Below, piece after piece: positions 9,727 through 20,901 of a DNA stretch of 64,000 nucleotides. The translations under genes and the position numbers were made by a program. A model generated the notes under the pieces. The model did not search any database and was not told the origin of the DNA. It was given only the letters and a program-made list of their open reading frames with translations. Location: NCBI RefSeq assembly GCF_026151205.1, contig NC_087082.1, positions 18,569,401 through 18,633,400 on the forward strand. The letters run 5' to 3'. Numbering within the stretch: the first letter of the stretch is position 1; each line of letters begins with the position of its first letter. Source of the DNA: Bolinopsis microptera (Eukaryota; Ctenophora; Tentaculata; Lobata; Bolinopsidae).

Positions 9727-9823
9727 ACAACTAACTCTCCGTCAAATGAAGTAATACAAATCTAAGTTTAAAAACATAGATCAATGAGTTAAGTATTACT
9801 TCATTTGACGGAGAGCTAGTTGT
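9727..9823. repeat. Inverted repeat, 31-bp arms
   Basis: The left arm reads ACAACTAACTCTCCGTCAAA and on to GTAATAC (9727-9757); the right arm (9793-9823) is its complement with one mismatch. Single arms occur alone at about 6,493-6,515, 10,070-10,100 and 12,185-12,210, suggesting a small foldback unit that has been partly lost elsewhere. Confidence 0.75.
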
Positions 9824-9883
9824 TTTAAAAGTATTCAAATTAATTCCTTAGATAAAAAGTTGTAAAAGTGTGTAAATACTTAC

Positions 9884-9970
9884 GGACACCAACATGGCCA
9901 CCCACGACCCGACTCCTTTAGCTGTTTAATATGTTTTCGCTTGCAGCTTTCTTTGTGCTCTGCGCACCTA
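9884..9970 (-). CDS. 87-nt cysteine exon (RCAEHKESC...WPCWC)
   Basis: Acceptor TTTTTTTAG, donor GTAAGT, 87 nt. Codes for RCAEHKESCKRKHIKQLK then ESGRGWPCWCP. Two paralogues with the same length, phase and bounds lie at 10,163-10,249 and 12,275-12,361. Four cysteines in the spacing C-x6-C-x(16)-C-x-C suggest a metal-binding or disulfide knot. Family not recognised. Starts one base into a codon and ends two bases into one. Confidence 0.6.
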
Positions 9971-10162
9971 CTAAAAAAATTTTCAGTAACGGTTCTGCAG
10001 ATGTTTCGATGGTCCGCTCGCTGAAATGGTTTTTATGTTACCAGATTTGAAAAAATTGATCGATAAGTTAAGTATTACTTCATTTGGCGGAAAGCTAGCT
10101 GTATTAGGAATATTCAAATTAATTCCTTAGATAAAACGTTGTAAAAGTGTGTAAATACTTAC

Positions 10163-10249
10163 ACACACCAGCACGGCCATCCTTTGCCTGTCTTCTTGAG
10201 ATGTTTAATAAACTTGCGTTTGCACGCATCTTTTTGTTCAAGGCATCTC
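10163..10249 (-). CDS. 87-nt cysteine exon, second paralogue
   Basis: Acceptor TTTTCTTCAG, donor GTAAGT. Reads RCLEQKDACKRKFIKHLK then KTGKGWPCWCV. It shares all four cysteines and the basic helix with the neighbours while differing at many silent and conservative sites, as expected of purifying selection. Confidence 0.6.
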
Positions 10250-10532
10250 CTGAAGAAAAAAAAAAAAATTTTAATAATAATAATTATTACAAATATAAAA
10301 CATATATAGTCCTCTATAAGGTAACAATTTGTGTCACCTCAGCTTTATCCTGCTCACTGAGCCGGCTTTTTCTGACGTGACCGTTTTTATCTCTTGGAAA
10401 CTTTTCATTTTGTTCTACTGGTTAAATGAAGATGACCTGGTTAGATAAAAGCACAGCATGTTTAAAAGTTTCAGATATACTTACACTGACGAAATCGAGA
10501 GAAAATGTTAACAAATTTAAAGTTATTCAAGT

Positions 10533-10763
10533 TTAAAATGTACACTGTAATGTTATGAAAGAGGCAGCAGATGCACCAAAGGTAACTTCATGTAGATAAT
10601 GTGTAACACATTTGAGTAGGATGTCATCAGCGAGTGACATGGGATATTCAAAAGATTTGACACAGTCAAAATATAAACCCCTAATCCAAATGTTTCTCTC
10701 TTCATCAATGAGAAATATTTCATCACCTGTATATTTGAAAGGGTCAATGATGACATTTTCCAT
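10533..10763 (-). CDS. Unknown 76-residue protein (MENVIIDPF)
   Basis: The ATG follows the shared leader ATAGCAAG, itself 12 bases after the acceptor TTCATTAG used by the exon at 4,264-4,548. The product reads MENVIIDPFKYTGDEIFL, then EERNIWIRGLYFDCVK, then SLADDILLKCVTHYL and ends QCTF. Hydrophobic/charged alternation looks like a small globular domain. No stop or frameshift. Family not recognised; alternative: the first exon of a longer gene. Confidence 0.5.
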   Translation of the reverse strand: MENVIIDPFKYTGDEIFLIDEERNIWIRGLYFDCVKSFEYPMSLADDILLKCVTHYLHEVTFGASAASFITLQCTF

Positions 10764-11126
10764 CTTGCTATGGCAGTGCGGCCTAATGAACGAAATCCAT
10801 AATGGAAGTTTAAAATAAAAATAGGAGTAGTGTGTAATTTATAGATTAAAAACACAATTAATTAATTTATAATTTTTAACACATCAAATATTGCTAGTTT
10901 CTAATCTAATTACGTCTATTATGTACTATCCCGCCGTGGATTCTCTTCGGTTTGTCTGTTAAGTTTTAAAATGAGATGAGAGAATGATTAAATAGAGAAT
11001 GATAATAAATTAAAAAGTAAACTAACTCTCGTGTTGTTTTGAAATGAGAGGTTGTGGTGTTACTGTTCTTGGAGGTTGAGGTATTAACGTTTGGGATGAC
11101 TCCCCAGTCCCCCCTTATTCTGGATC

Positions 11127-11277
11127 TCACTGAAGATATAGGAGTTGAGATAAAGCATTACTCAGCATTGACTCGCCTTCCTCCTTTGGAGCATTGCATT
11201 TGTCGCAGTGTAAGTATGTCAGCCTGTGCATTATAGCTCCACACCTGCACTTCCAGGCCTTGTTGTAGGGGGACATC
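11127..11277 (-). CDS. Zinc-finger exon, RanBP2-like
   Basis: Exon from acceptor GATCGTTCAG (start 11277) through an ATG at 11276. Reads MSPYNKAWKCRCGAIMHR, LTYLHCDKCNAPKEEGE, then SMLSNALSQLLYLQ. It ends at CAGTGAGATC, which can be read as a stop (TGA) or as a donor GTGAGA. Pattern W-x-C-x-C-x(10)-C-x2-C resembles RanBP2-type zinc fingers, which bind single-stranded RNA or ubiquitin, but the first pair is C-x-C instead of C-x2-C. Compare 51,720-51,950. Confidence 0.55.
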
Positions 11278-11803
11278 CTGAACGATCTAAAATCCGTGTT
11301 TTTCGAATCACCCGTCTGGTGCGAGCTCTTTGTACTACACAACGTGATAGTCAGGCTACCAGTGTTTTAGCAGAGCTTTCTCGTAACTTTCAGATTCTTA
11401 TTTTTATATCTTTATTAAATATACTTTAACTCATACTGCACAGTGTGATAACCTAACTATCAATGTTTTAGCAGAGTTTTCTCATAACTTTCAGATTCTT
11501 GTTTTTATATCTTTATTAAATATACTTTATAAATGTATTATTTTTATTTCAAGTACATTGACCCATGTTGTAACTAGAAGGGGAAAGAAACATTATAGAA
11601 TTGGTATCACGATAGTTAATTAATTGAATTATAGCATAAATATCTTTATCACTTAATTATTATCATTAGCAGCTCGAAGTAGAATTTCTTGTTTCATTGA
11701 AATTTCTTGTTTCATTGAACATTAGATAAGTAAAACAAGAATTTGGTAAAGTATTAGTAAGTAATTAGTAAATCAAACAAAAAAAACCAGGTTTGTCCGG
11801 TTT

Positions 11804-11935
11804 GTCTAGCTTGCGGGGCAGGTCTAGCTTGCGGCAGGTCTAGCTTGCAGCAGGTCTAGCTTGCAGCTTGTCTAGCTTGCGACGGGTCTAGCTTGCGGCA
11901 GGTCTAGCTTGCAGCAGGTCTAGCTTGCTGCAGGT
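11804..11935. repeat. 16-17-bp minisatellite (GTCTAGCTTGC)
   Basis: Eight variable units of GGTCTAGCTTGCGGCA. A shortened, two- to three-unit version of the same locus lies at about 53,627-53,672, both preceded by the same flank (TAAATCAAACAA). This shows array-length change between duplicated segments. Confidence 0.9.
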
Positions 11936-12274
11936 CCTAAATAGAAAATGATAATAAATTAAAAACTAACTCTCGTGTTGTTTTGAAATGAGATAAGAGA
12001 ATGATTAAATAGAAAATGATAATAAATTAAAAAGTAAACTAACTCTCGTGTTGTTTTGAAATGAGAGGTTGTGGTGTTACTGTTCTTCTCGGTATCTTCA
12101 AAGTTAGTTCTCCAGTGTCGGTGGTCCGCTCACTGAAATGGTTTTTATGTTACCAGATTTAAAAACATAGATCAATAAGTTCAGTATTACTTCATTTGGC
12201 GGAAAGCTAGCTGTATTAGGAGTATTTAAATTAATACCTTAGATAAAACGTTGTAAAAGTGCGTAGATACTTAC

Positions 12275-12361
12275 AGGCACCAGCAAGGCCACCCCTTTCC
12301 GCTTTCTTTCAAATTCTTTATAAAATTACGCTTACACGCATCTTTTTGTTCAAGGCATCTC
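12275..12361 (-). CDS. 87-nt cysteine exon, third paralogue
   Basis: Acceptor TTTTTTCCAG, donor GTAAGT. Reads RCLEQKDACKRNFIKNLK then ESGKGWPCWCL. The same upstream region as at 10,163 (copies of CATTTCAG-CGAGCGGACC type sequence) is found before it, so it belongs to a repeated gene unit of about 2 kb. Confidence 0.6.
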
Positions 12362-12477
12362 CTGGAAAAAAAGAAGGTTTCTTAAAGTTCGTGATAATAA
12401 AATCAAGTGGATAAATTAACAGTGAGGTTCATACAATGTCGAGACATAATAAAAGATCAATGAAAAATTAAACAAAC

Positions 12478-12521
12478 TCTCTTGCTGGATGTACTAGGTC
12501 GGAATTTGGTCTTTTGGACAT
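12478..12521 (-). CDS. Start exon MSKRPNSDL
   Basis: A 44-nt stretch from ATG (MSKRPNSDLVHPAR) to a weak donor GTTTGT. The second copy at 35,629-35,675 is 47 nt (MSKRGISSKVQQPLR, donor GTTAGT), one codon longer and in the same phase. The micro-exon CSREEQ lies upstream of both on the minus strand, so ATG position and order may belong to neighbouring genes. Confidence 0.35.
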
Positions 12522-13151
12522 ATCGTACGGTAGTAAAACAAGTTGACAGTAGGGGACAAAGCTTAAGTGAGGAGATAGAGCCTGTTGAAGAGTTTATAGT
12601 AACCATATAATAGGTGCTCCTCATTTATAGTAACCATATAATATGTTCACATAATGTTGCAAGTTGTTTGCAGCTGCATGAAAAGTTGATAAGAAGAAAA
12701 TGTTACTTACCTGTCAAATTTACAGCTTGTTCTCGTAAACAGCTAGGTGAATTCTGATTAACATTATAATAGGTTAATAATAATTACAAAGATAATAAAA
12801 CATTTATAGTCCTCTATAAGGTAACAATTTGTGTCACTTCAGCCTTATTCTGCTCACTGAGCCGGCTATTTCTGAATAATGACTTTGGTCCTCTGAGACG
12901 AGTAGCTCAACAGTTTTTCATCCAGATGTCTAAACATGCTGCTGCTGATATACACTGTGCTCACATCGTTAGGCGGTGTCTCTGTTTCGAATAGTTTATT
13001 AGACAATTTTTGTCAATTTCAGGTTGATTTAATTATCTATAAGTTTAATTAAGTTTCCCCCTGTTTAATCAAGACATCTTGCAACTTTGAAAAAGTACAG
13101 CAAATTTTCCTGAACTTCTAAAATTATTGATATCAGCATAAGAAGCATTAC

Positions 13152-15055
13152 CGGCAAGTTTCCATAAACGATATTTTATGATCGTCGCCGATAATCGCTT
13201 ATTGAGCGCTCTTTCGGCGCTTTTTTTTAAAAAAACCGTTTACAATCGCTTTTTTTACGATTATAAACGGTTCAAAAAAAATCGCTTATAATCGACTATA
13301 ATTGATGTCATAATTCAAAAAAGCGCTTTTTTGAATTTAAAAGCGCTTATAAGCGCTTTTAAGCGCTTACTAGCGTCGCTGAGCGATTTGAAAGCGGTTT
13401 TCCAGTAGGATTGGCGCCAAAAACGGGTGGATAAGCGGTTGGCCGGATAAGCGATTCGTAGGCGCTTTATTGAACCATTTATAAGCGATTATAAGCGCTT
13501 ATAATTGGGGTTCAATTTAGCTGTTAGTAAAGCGCAAATAAAGCGCTTATAAGCGCTTTTAAAATTGAGTCAGGAAAACGCTATATTACATCTTATAACC
13601 GCTTATAATCGATTATAAGCGTTTTTTTAGAAATCGCTTATTACGGCTAATTCATCGCTATTTCACCGCTTTTACCGCTTTTCCTATCATCCATGGCCAG
13701 GTGAGCAGGAATTAAAAAGCGCTTATAAGCGCTTTTTCGATGCTGCCCCTATCCTGGTCGGAACGGGGTAGTGCCCGGAATTTAAAAGCGCTAATAAGCG
13801 ATTTCTCAATTCCCCTTAACCTGGTCGGAACTTGCATGTGCTTTTCTGAGCAATCTGGGGTGCACCGGCAGAGTCAGGATTTAAAAGCGCTTATAGGCGC
13901 TTATGATCGCTTTTCTACCACTTTTCCTATCACCCATGGCATGGGTTGGCAAGAATTATAAAGCGCTTATAAGCGTTTTTCAATGCTGCCCCTTAGCTGG
14001 TCGGAACGGGGGAGTGCCCGGAATTTAAAAGCGCTTATAAGCGATTTCTCAATTCCCCTTAACCTGGTCGGAACTGGAGAGTGCCCACTTGCATGTGCTT
14101 TTCTGAGCAACCTGGGGTGCACCGGCAGAGTCAAGATTTAAAAGCGCTTATAGGCGCTTATGATCGCTTTTCTACCGCTTTTTCTATCACCCATGGCCTG
14201 GTTGGCAAGAATTATAAAGCGCTTATAAGCGTTTTTTCAATGCTGCCCCTAACATGTTCGGAACGGGGGTGTGCCCGGAATTAAAAAGCGCTTATAAGCG
14301 CTTTTTCAATGGTGCCACTAACCTGGTCGGAACGTGGGAGTGCCCGGAATTAAAAAGCGCTCTTAAGCGCTTTTTAAATGCTGCCCCTAACCTGGTCGGA
14401 ACTGGAAATCAGAGTGCCCGCTTATAAGTGCTTTTCTGAGCAACCTGGGGTGCACCGGCAGAGTCAGGATTTAAAAGCGCTTATGATCGCTTTTCTACCG
14501 CTTTTCGTATCACCCCTGGTTGGCAGGAATTAGAAAGCGCTTATAAGCGCTTTTTCAATGCTGCCACTAAACTGGTCGGAACTGGGGAGTGCCCGGAATT
14601 AAAAAGCGCTCGTAAGCGCTTTTTAAATGCTGCCCCTAACCTGGTCGGAACTCGAAATCAGAGTGCCCGCTTATAAGTGCTTTTCTGAGCAACCTGGGGT
14701 ATAGGTACACGGCAGAGTCAGGATTTAAAAGCGCTTATGATCGCTTTTCTACCGCTTTTCCTATCACCCATGGCCTAGTTGGCAAGAATTAGAAAGCGCT
14801 TATAAGCGCTTTTTCAATGCTGCCACTAACCTGGTCGGAACGGGGGAGTGCCTGGAATTAAAAAGCGCTCATTAGCGCTTTTTTAATGCTGCGCTTATAA
14901 GCGATTTCTCAATTCCCCTTAACCTGGTCAGAACTGGAAATCAGTGTGCCCGCTTATAGTTATAAGTGCTTTTCTGTGCAACCTGGGGTCACCGGCAGAA
15001 TCAGGATTTAAAAGCGCTTATAGGCGCTTATGATCGCGTTTCTACCGCTTCTACT
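13152..15055. repeat. Left foldback arm with GCGCTTATAAGCGC arrays
   Basis: After a 600-base terminal part, a composite unit of about 250-330 bp repeats about five times. It carries AACCTGGTCGGAAC, GCAACCTGGGGTGCACCGG and ATCACCCATGGCCTGGTTGG blocks separated by GCGCTTATAAGCGCTTT-type palindromes. Short open frames here are by-products of the repeat. Confidence 0.85.
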
Positions 15056-15056
15056 A

Positions 15057-15422
15057 TTACTAAATCGCTCGCCCAAATTTTAAGGAAATTCTTGTGAAAA
15101 GGCCCTTTGGGGCATGAAAGTGATCTAGATCGGTGTATTTTTGGACGCTGATTCCGACTCACCCCCCATGACGTAGGGTTAAAATGCTTCCCTGGAGAGT
15201 TATGGGCAAAAAACCGTTTTGGTCACGTGACAGGCTAGTAAAATACGAATTCGATTGTTTAGGGCCCGGGTTAGGGTTAGGCTTGTGGTAAGGGTTATGG
15301 TTAACTTCGGGGTTATGGTGAGGGTTAGGGTTGGGATTAGGATTTATGTAAAACCGTTTTGTACGGCTGCAAAACCATAAAAACCAAAGTCACGTAAAAT
15401 TTTTGGGCGAGCGAATTAGTAA
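15057..15422. mobile_element. Nested miniature element with telomere-like core
   Basis: TTACTAAATCGCTCGCCCAAA at 15057-15077 is mirrored by the complement (one mismatch) at 15402-15422. The 366-bp body contains degenerate GGGTTAGGGTTAGG repeats at 15,270-15,345 and short CACGTGAC-like motifs. It lies at the inner edge of the left foldback arm, so it probably jumped into the larger element. Confidence 0.65.
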
Positions 15423-18000
15423 AAGCCGAGTTGGACTCCAATATATGGAACAAATATTTTACGAGTGTCACCCGTCAATTCTCGTAATCACATTCAACAT
15501 TGCGCTTCGCTAGTTTGGTAAAAATTCACCACTAGACTGGGCCTTAGTACAGGCTCTTACGGGCATTGTCTGCACGATACGCTAGGGACCCCAGATACAC
15601 CTTACTAGACGTATTTTTGACCGTAGAATCGATTAAAAGTGGTTTCAAGATGATAAGACTGAGTTAGCGCGGTTAAAATCGCAAAAAAACCGATTTTTGG
15701 GCCAAAAATAGGCCAAAAAACCATGTTTTTTGATAATTTGAGCAAGTTAATTTTGTTGGCATGTCGGCAAAACTTGCATGAAGATAGCTAAAAGACAGCT
15801 GCACAAGATGGTATAAAAATAAAACAAATCCCTCTATTTTAGCGCAGTTAAAATCCAAAAAAGTGGTAAAAACTTTAACTTTTTTGCTTGAAGTTTGAAT
15901 AATTTTTTGCAGTTGTATTAAATCAACCCAAAAATAGTCGCATCGTGTTTGCCTAAATTTTTCCTTTCCGAGAAGTACCCACTTCATATACTTTATCGAA
16001 GTTTGAATATTGTCACTCCGCAAGCGTTTTTGCCAAATTTTCGACGCGCACTACGCGCAAAAGCATTTAGTTGTTATCAATTGGCACCCGCGCGTTCATC
16101 ATAAATTTCAAACAGCTATAACTCAGCGAGATTATGTCCGTTCTAGCTCATATTTTCACACCAAATAGAAAATAATGTGATCTTATTGCTGACAAAATAT
16201 GAATATAATTACTCTATTTGCCTTAGAGTAATAGACTGTCAAAGTTTAAAACGCGCATTGGTATAGCACGTGACTAATAAGGCCAAATTTATACTTCTTA
16301 ACATATTATCGATCCTTAGACATCATACTATTGTAGTATTGTGTCTAATTAGCGGTTAGGTCTCTAAACTCGTAGCAGAATACACGTCTTTTTGCCCGTA
16401 AGAGCCTCTACTACCTCGCCAAGCTGTGAATTGAAAGATTGACATCGCATTGTGAGTCAATATTTTATTTTGTCTCATGTTAGTTCATGCTGTAAAATGG
16501 GCATATCAGCATGTTTACCGATTACCGCGCAATTGTTTAATATACTTATGACTATGTCACATTGTCACGACGCGACCTGAATGATACAAATAAACCCAAT
16601 ACCCATGGTTAACAGGTGATACTCTTAATTGACGGATGTTACTCGTCTAAAGTATATAGCGCGCGCCGCTTTCTTCTCGAAATGCCACGATGGCACGTGC
16701 TATGTCGGGCCAGAACAGTAACATGTAACATGCAATGGTCAAGTGATACTCTTAAAATATTTATCACAAATATAAGCAATTAGACCGGCGACAATTAAGT
16801 GTCTTGCATGCTTATAAATACGTTTTGCATGGTATAAATACGTCTTGTATGGTTATAAACACACAAACTTATGGTTATAACTATATATAATACAGCCATG
16901 AGGGGTGATTCGGAATTGAAGCGTCCTTGTAGGTTAATAACCTACCAGGGCGCGCGCTGAGTTGGACTCGTCGACGTTGACCATTGTTAATGATCTGGCC
17001 CGGCGCGCGCTACTTCGTAGCACTTGCCATCGACTTCGAGAAGAAAGCGGCGCGTGCTACTTCGAAGAAATTTAGAAGAGTAACATCCGTCAATCGTCGA
17101 CGGTCCTATTATTTGAAACAAATATATTACGAGTATCACCCGTTAAAAGCGTCCAAAATCTATATTAATTTTATCATAATTTAAAGCATTTTCAATTATT
17201 ATTGTATTATTATTACTCTGTATTTAGTATGTATGCACGACTGCCTACGTGCAAATTAGGTAAAAAGCAAAAGGTTGTCATCCACATAGTAACCAGTTAC
17301 CTCAATACCTGGGGACCCCAGGCTATTATGTTCATAAACATAATAAACGAATAAAGATTTGGCGGAATGACAGGCTGAGCTTGAGCGCCGCCGAGTAAAG
17401 TAACCAGTTGACCATTGTTAATGGTCTGGCCCAGAGCGCTACGTCGTATATAGCACTTGCCATCGAGCAGAAAGCGGCGCACGCTACTTCGAAGAAATTT
17501 AGACGAGTAACTCCGTCAAAGTAACCAGTAACCATGGTAACGAGGGTTGAGGGTTGTTACTTAGAACAGTGATCACAGATTTGCGGGCGACATTTTGATT
17601 TTATCGGCTTTGTGGTAATTACGTTATCAGTCATGTTCAGTGCAAGAGGGTAGTACGGAATCCAAAAATATAGCGATTGTTGTAGAAAGTTTTAACTATC
17701 TGGTTAAGCCCGATAGGGTCCTCCAAGTAACTTGCTTATTGCTCGTCATTATATTATATTTATCATGTCAAGTGTGTATGACTGATGACGCAGCGCGCAT
17801 CAACCGCCACCAGGACAACCACCACCATTAACAACATATAAATAAACGCTTGCAAGCGCTTTACAAATTCTGACAATTATTGTCGGAGAACTTTGCCGCG
17901 CCGTGCACTTAGCCTTTTTGCTTGGCTTCTAGATCGCCAGTCAAACAACTATGTTTAAATCCATGTTGATAAATGATAGATAAATCGGTAAAAACCAGCA
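15423..18000. other. Core of foldback element, no transposase seen
   Basis: No coding region is convincing. The sequence holds its own repeats: the block CTACTTCGAAGAAATTTAGA occurs at about 17,050 and 17,485 and, inverted, at about 16,640-16,690; ACGAGTATCACCCGT occurs at 15,459 (variant) and 17,129. The block TTTGCCCGTAAGAGCCTCTA at 16,391 is shared with 44,716 outside the element. Confidence 0.6.
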
Positions 18001-20525
18001 ATAAAAAGTGATTGTAATCGCTTATAACTTATAGTTATAACCGCTTTTCAAATCCTTAGAGGCAGCATTAAAAAAGCGCTTATAAGCGCTTTCTAATTCC
18101 TGCCAACCAGCCCATGGGTGATGGGAAAAGCGGTAGATAAGCGATCATAAGCGCCTATAAGCGCTTTTAAATCCTGACTCTGCCGGTGCACCCCAGTTTG
18201 CTCAGAAAAGCACATACGAGTGGGCACTCTCCCGTTCCGACCAGGTTAGGGGCAGCATTGAAAAAGTGCTTATAAGCGCCTTTTAATTCCGGGCACTCTC
18301 CCGTTGCGACCAGGTTAGTGGCAGCATTGAAAAAGCGCTTATAAGCGCTTTCTAATTCCTGCCAACCAGGCCATGGGCGATAGGAAAAGCGGTAGAAAAG
18401 CGATCATAAGCGCCTATAAGCGCTTTTAATTTTTAAATCCTGACTCTGCCGGTGCACCCCAGGTTGCACAGAAAAGAACTTATAAGCGGGCACTCTGATT
18501 TCCAGTTCCGACCAGGTTAAGGGGAATTCAGAAATCGCTTATAAGCGCATATTAAATAGTTCCAGGCACTCTCCAGTTCCGACCAGGTTAGGGGTAGCAT
18601 TGAAAAAGCGCTTAAAATCCTTGCCAACCAGGCCATGGGTAATAGAAAAAGCGGTAGAAAAGCGATCATAAGCGCCTATAAGCGCTTTTAAATCCTGACT
18701 CTGCCGGTGCACCCCAGGTTGCACAGAAAAGCACTTATAAGCGGGCACTCTGATTTCTAGTTCCGACCAGGTTAAGGGGAATTGAGAAATCGCTTATAAG
18801 CGCTTATTAATTGCAGGCACTCCCCCGTTCCGACCAGGTTAGGGGCAGCATTGAAAAAACGCTTATAAGCGCTTTATAATTCTTGCCAACCAGGCCATGG
18901 GTGATGGGAAAAGCGGTAGAAAAGCAATCATAAGCGCCTATAAGCGCTTTTAAATCCTGACTCTGCCGGTGCACCCCAGGTTGCTCAGAAAAGCACATGC
19001 AAGTGGGCACTCTCCAGTTCCGACCAGGTTGAAGAGAATTGAGAAATCGTTTATAAGCGCTTTTTAATTCCGGGCACACCCCCGTTCCGAACAGGTTAGG
19101 GGCAGCATTGAAAAAACGCTTATAAGCGCTTTATAATTCTTGCCAACCAGGCCATGGGTGATAGGAAAAGCGGTAGAAAAGCGATCATAAGCGCTTTTTA
19201 ATCCTGACTCTGCCGGTGCACCCCAGGTTGCTCAGAAAAGCACTTATAAGCGGGCACTCTGATTTCTAGTTCCGACCAGGTTAGGGGCAGCATTTAAAAA
19301 GCGCTTATGAGCGCTTTTTTATTCCGGGCACTCCCCCGTTCCGACCAGGTAAGGGGCAGCATTGAAAAACGCTTATAAGCGCTTTATAATTCTTGCCAAC
19401 CAGGCCATGGGTGATAGAAAAAGCGGTAGAAAAGCGATCATAAGCGCCTATAAGCGCTTTTAAATCCTGACTCTGCCGGTGCACCCCAGGTTGCTCAGAA
19501 AAGCACATGCAAGTGGGCACTCTCCAGTTCCGACCAGGTTAAGGGGAATTGAGAAATCAGCGCTTTTAAATTCCGGGCACCACCCCGTTCCGACCAGGTT
19601 GGGGGCGGCATTGAAAAAGCGCTTATAAGCGCTTTTAAATTCCGGGCACTCCCCCGTTCCGACCAGCTAAGGGGCAGCATTGAAAAACGCTTATAAGCGC
19701 TTTATAATTCTTGCCAACCCATGCCATGGGTGATAGGAAAAGTGGTAGAAAATCGATCATAAGCGCCTATAAGCGCTTTTAAATCCTGACTCTGCCGGTG
19801 CACCCCAGGTTGCTCAGAAAAGCACATGCAAGTTCCGACCAGGTTAAGGGGAATTGAGAAAGGGGAATTGAGAAATCGCTTATAAGCGCTTTTAAATTCC
19901 GGGCACTACCCCGTTCCGACCAGGATAGGGGCAGCATCGAAAAAGCGCTTATAAGCGCTTTTTAATTCCTGCTCACCTGGCCATGGATGATAGGAAAAGC
20001 GGTAAAGGCGGTGAAATAGCGATGAATTAGCCGTAATAAGCGATTTCTAAAAAAACGCTTATAATCGATTATAAGCGGATATAAGATGTAATATAGCGTT
20101 TTCCTGACTCAATTTTAAAAGCGCTTATAAGCGCTTTATTTGCGCTTTACAAACAGCTAAATTGCACCCCAATTATAAGCGCTTATAATCGCTTATAAAT
20201 GGTTCAAAAAAGCGCCTACGAATCGCTTATCCGGCCAACCGCTTATCCACCCGTTTTTGGCGCCAATCCTATTGGAAAACCGCTTTCAAATCGCTCAGCG
20301 ACGCTAGTAAGCGCTTAAAAGCGCTTATAAGTGCTTTTAAATTCAAAAAAGCGCTTTTTTGAATTATGACATCAATTATAGTCGATTATAAGCGATTTTT
20401 TTTGAACCGTTTATAATCGTAAAAAAAGCGATTGTAAACGGTTTTTAAAAAAAAAAGCGCCGAAAGAGCGCTCAATAAGCGATTATCGGCGACGATCATA
20501 AAATATCGTTTATGGAAACTTGCCG
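18001..20525. repeat. Right foldback arm
   Basis: Inverted counterpart of the left arm, with about seven composite units. It is longer than the left arm, so the arrays have changed copy number independently, while the last 550 bases remain almost identical to the left terminus. Confidence 0.85.
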
Positions 20526-20531
20526 CATTAC

Positions 20532-20843
20532 CTCCAGATTTGGGATGGGCTGTGATTCCCACCACCGGTATATTTCCACCTCCCCTCCCTCCTCGACTGG
20601 AGTGGACCTTGAAAGGTAGACCTCACTAAACCCATGCCCGTTTTTCGACTTCTTCACCGTGCTGAACCCGACGTAGTAAACAATTCCGGAAAATACCTCT
20701 AAATCTGGAGTGGGTTGGGAGCTCCACCAGAGGTAGATATGTAGATATTATCTACTTCCTTCCTCGGCCAGCACTGTTTTTGAGAGATAAACCTCGTTAT
20801 ATTGTTTACCGTTCTTCCACTTTTTTTCGTTACTAACTCTCAT
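20532..20843 (-). pseudogene. Two fused MKG-type OB-like units
   Basis: Minus strand. Unit one contains KKWKNGKQYNEVYLSKT, then a stop inside a short duplication, then WWSSQPTPDLE. Without an intron it continues into unit two: SGIVYYVGFSTVKKSKNG, FSEVYLSRSTPVEEGGEVE, YRWWESQPIPNLE. Unit two ends at GTAATG, the donor, which is also the target duplication of the foldback transposon. Compare the single units at 44,953-45,078 and 45,217-45,357. The upstream end is cut near the LINE 5' end. Confidence 0.65.
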
Positions 20844-20901
20844 AAAAAAACACGATTCATTATAATAATGATTAACTGGAAAACATCAATAGTTTGTTTG
20901 T

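Larger units (their letters stand above)
13152..20525. mobile_element. Giant foldback DNA transposon, 7.4 kb
   Basis: Termini are inverted: CGGCAAGTTTCCATAAACG at the left and its complement at the right, flanked by CATTAC (13146-13151 and 20526-20531; a G precedes both, so 7 bp is possible). The undisturbed target, AAGAAGCATTACCTCT, is present at about 7,001-7,020 and 44,941-44,955, proving insertion. Arms of about 1.9 and 2.5 kb are inverted copies with dense GCGCTTATAAGCGC palindromes; the core (about 15,056-18,000) holds no recognisable transposase. Foldback structure with a 6-7-bp duplication recalls Galileo (P superfamily), Dada or IS3EU elements; I cannot choose. Confidence 0.85.

Noticed and set aside
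11804-11935. CRISPR-like array
   Set aside because: Units of 16-17 bp are directly adjacent without unique spacers and the genome is clearly eukaryotic.
15270-15345. GGGTTAGGGTTAGG tract as an interstitial telomere
   Set aside because: Too short and degenerate, and it is the core of a small inverted-repeat element; similar tracts are common in such elements.
13740-19680. Repeated frames such as SEQPGVHRQSQDLKALIGAYD
   Set aside because: Products of the palindromic composite repeat in the foldback arms; read in opposite directions in the two arms and broken by every unit change.
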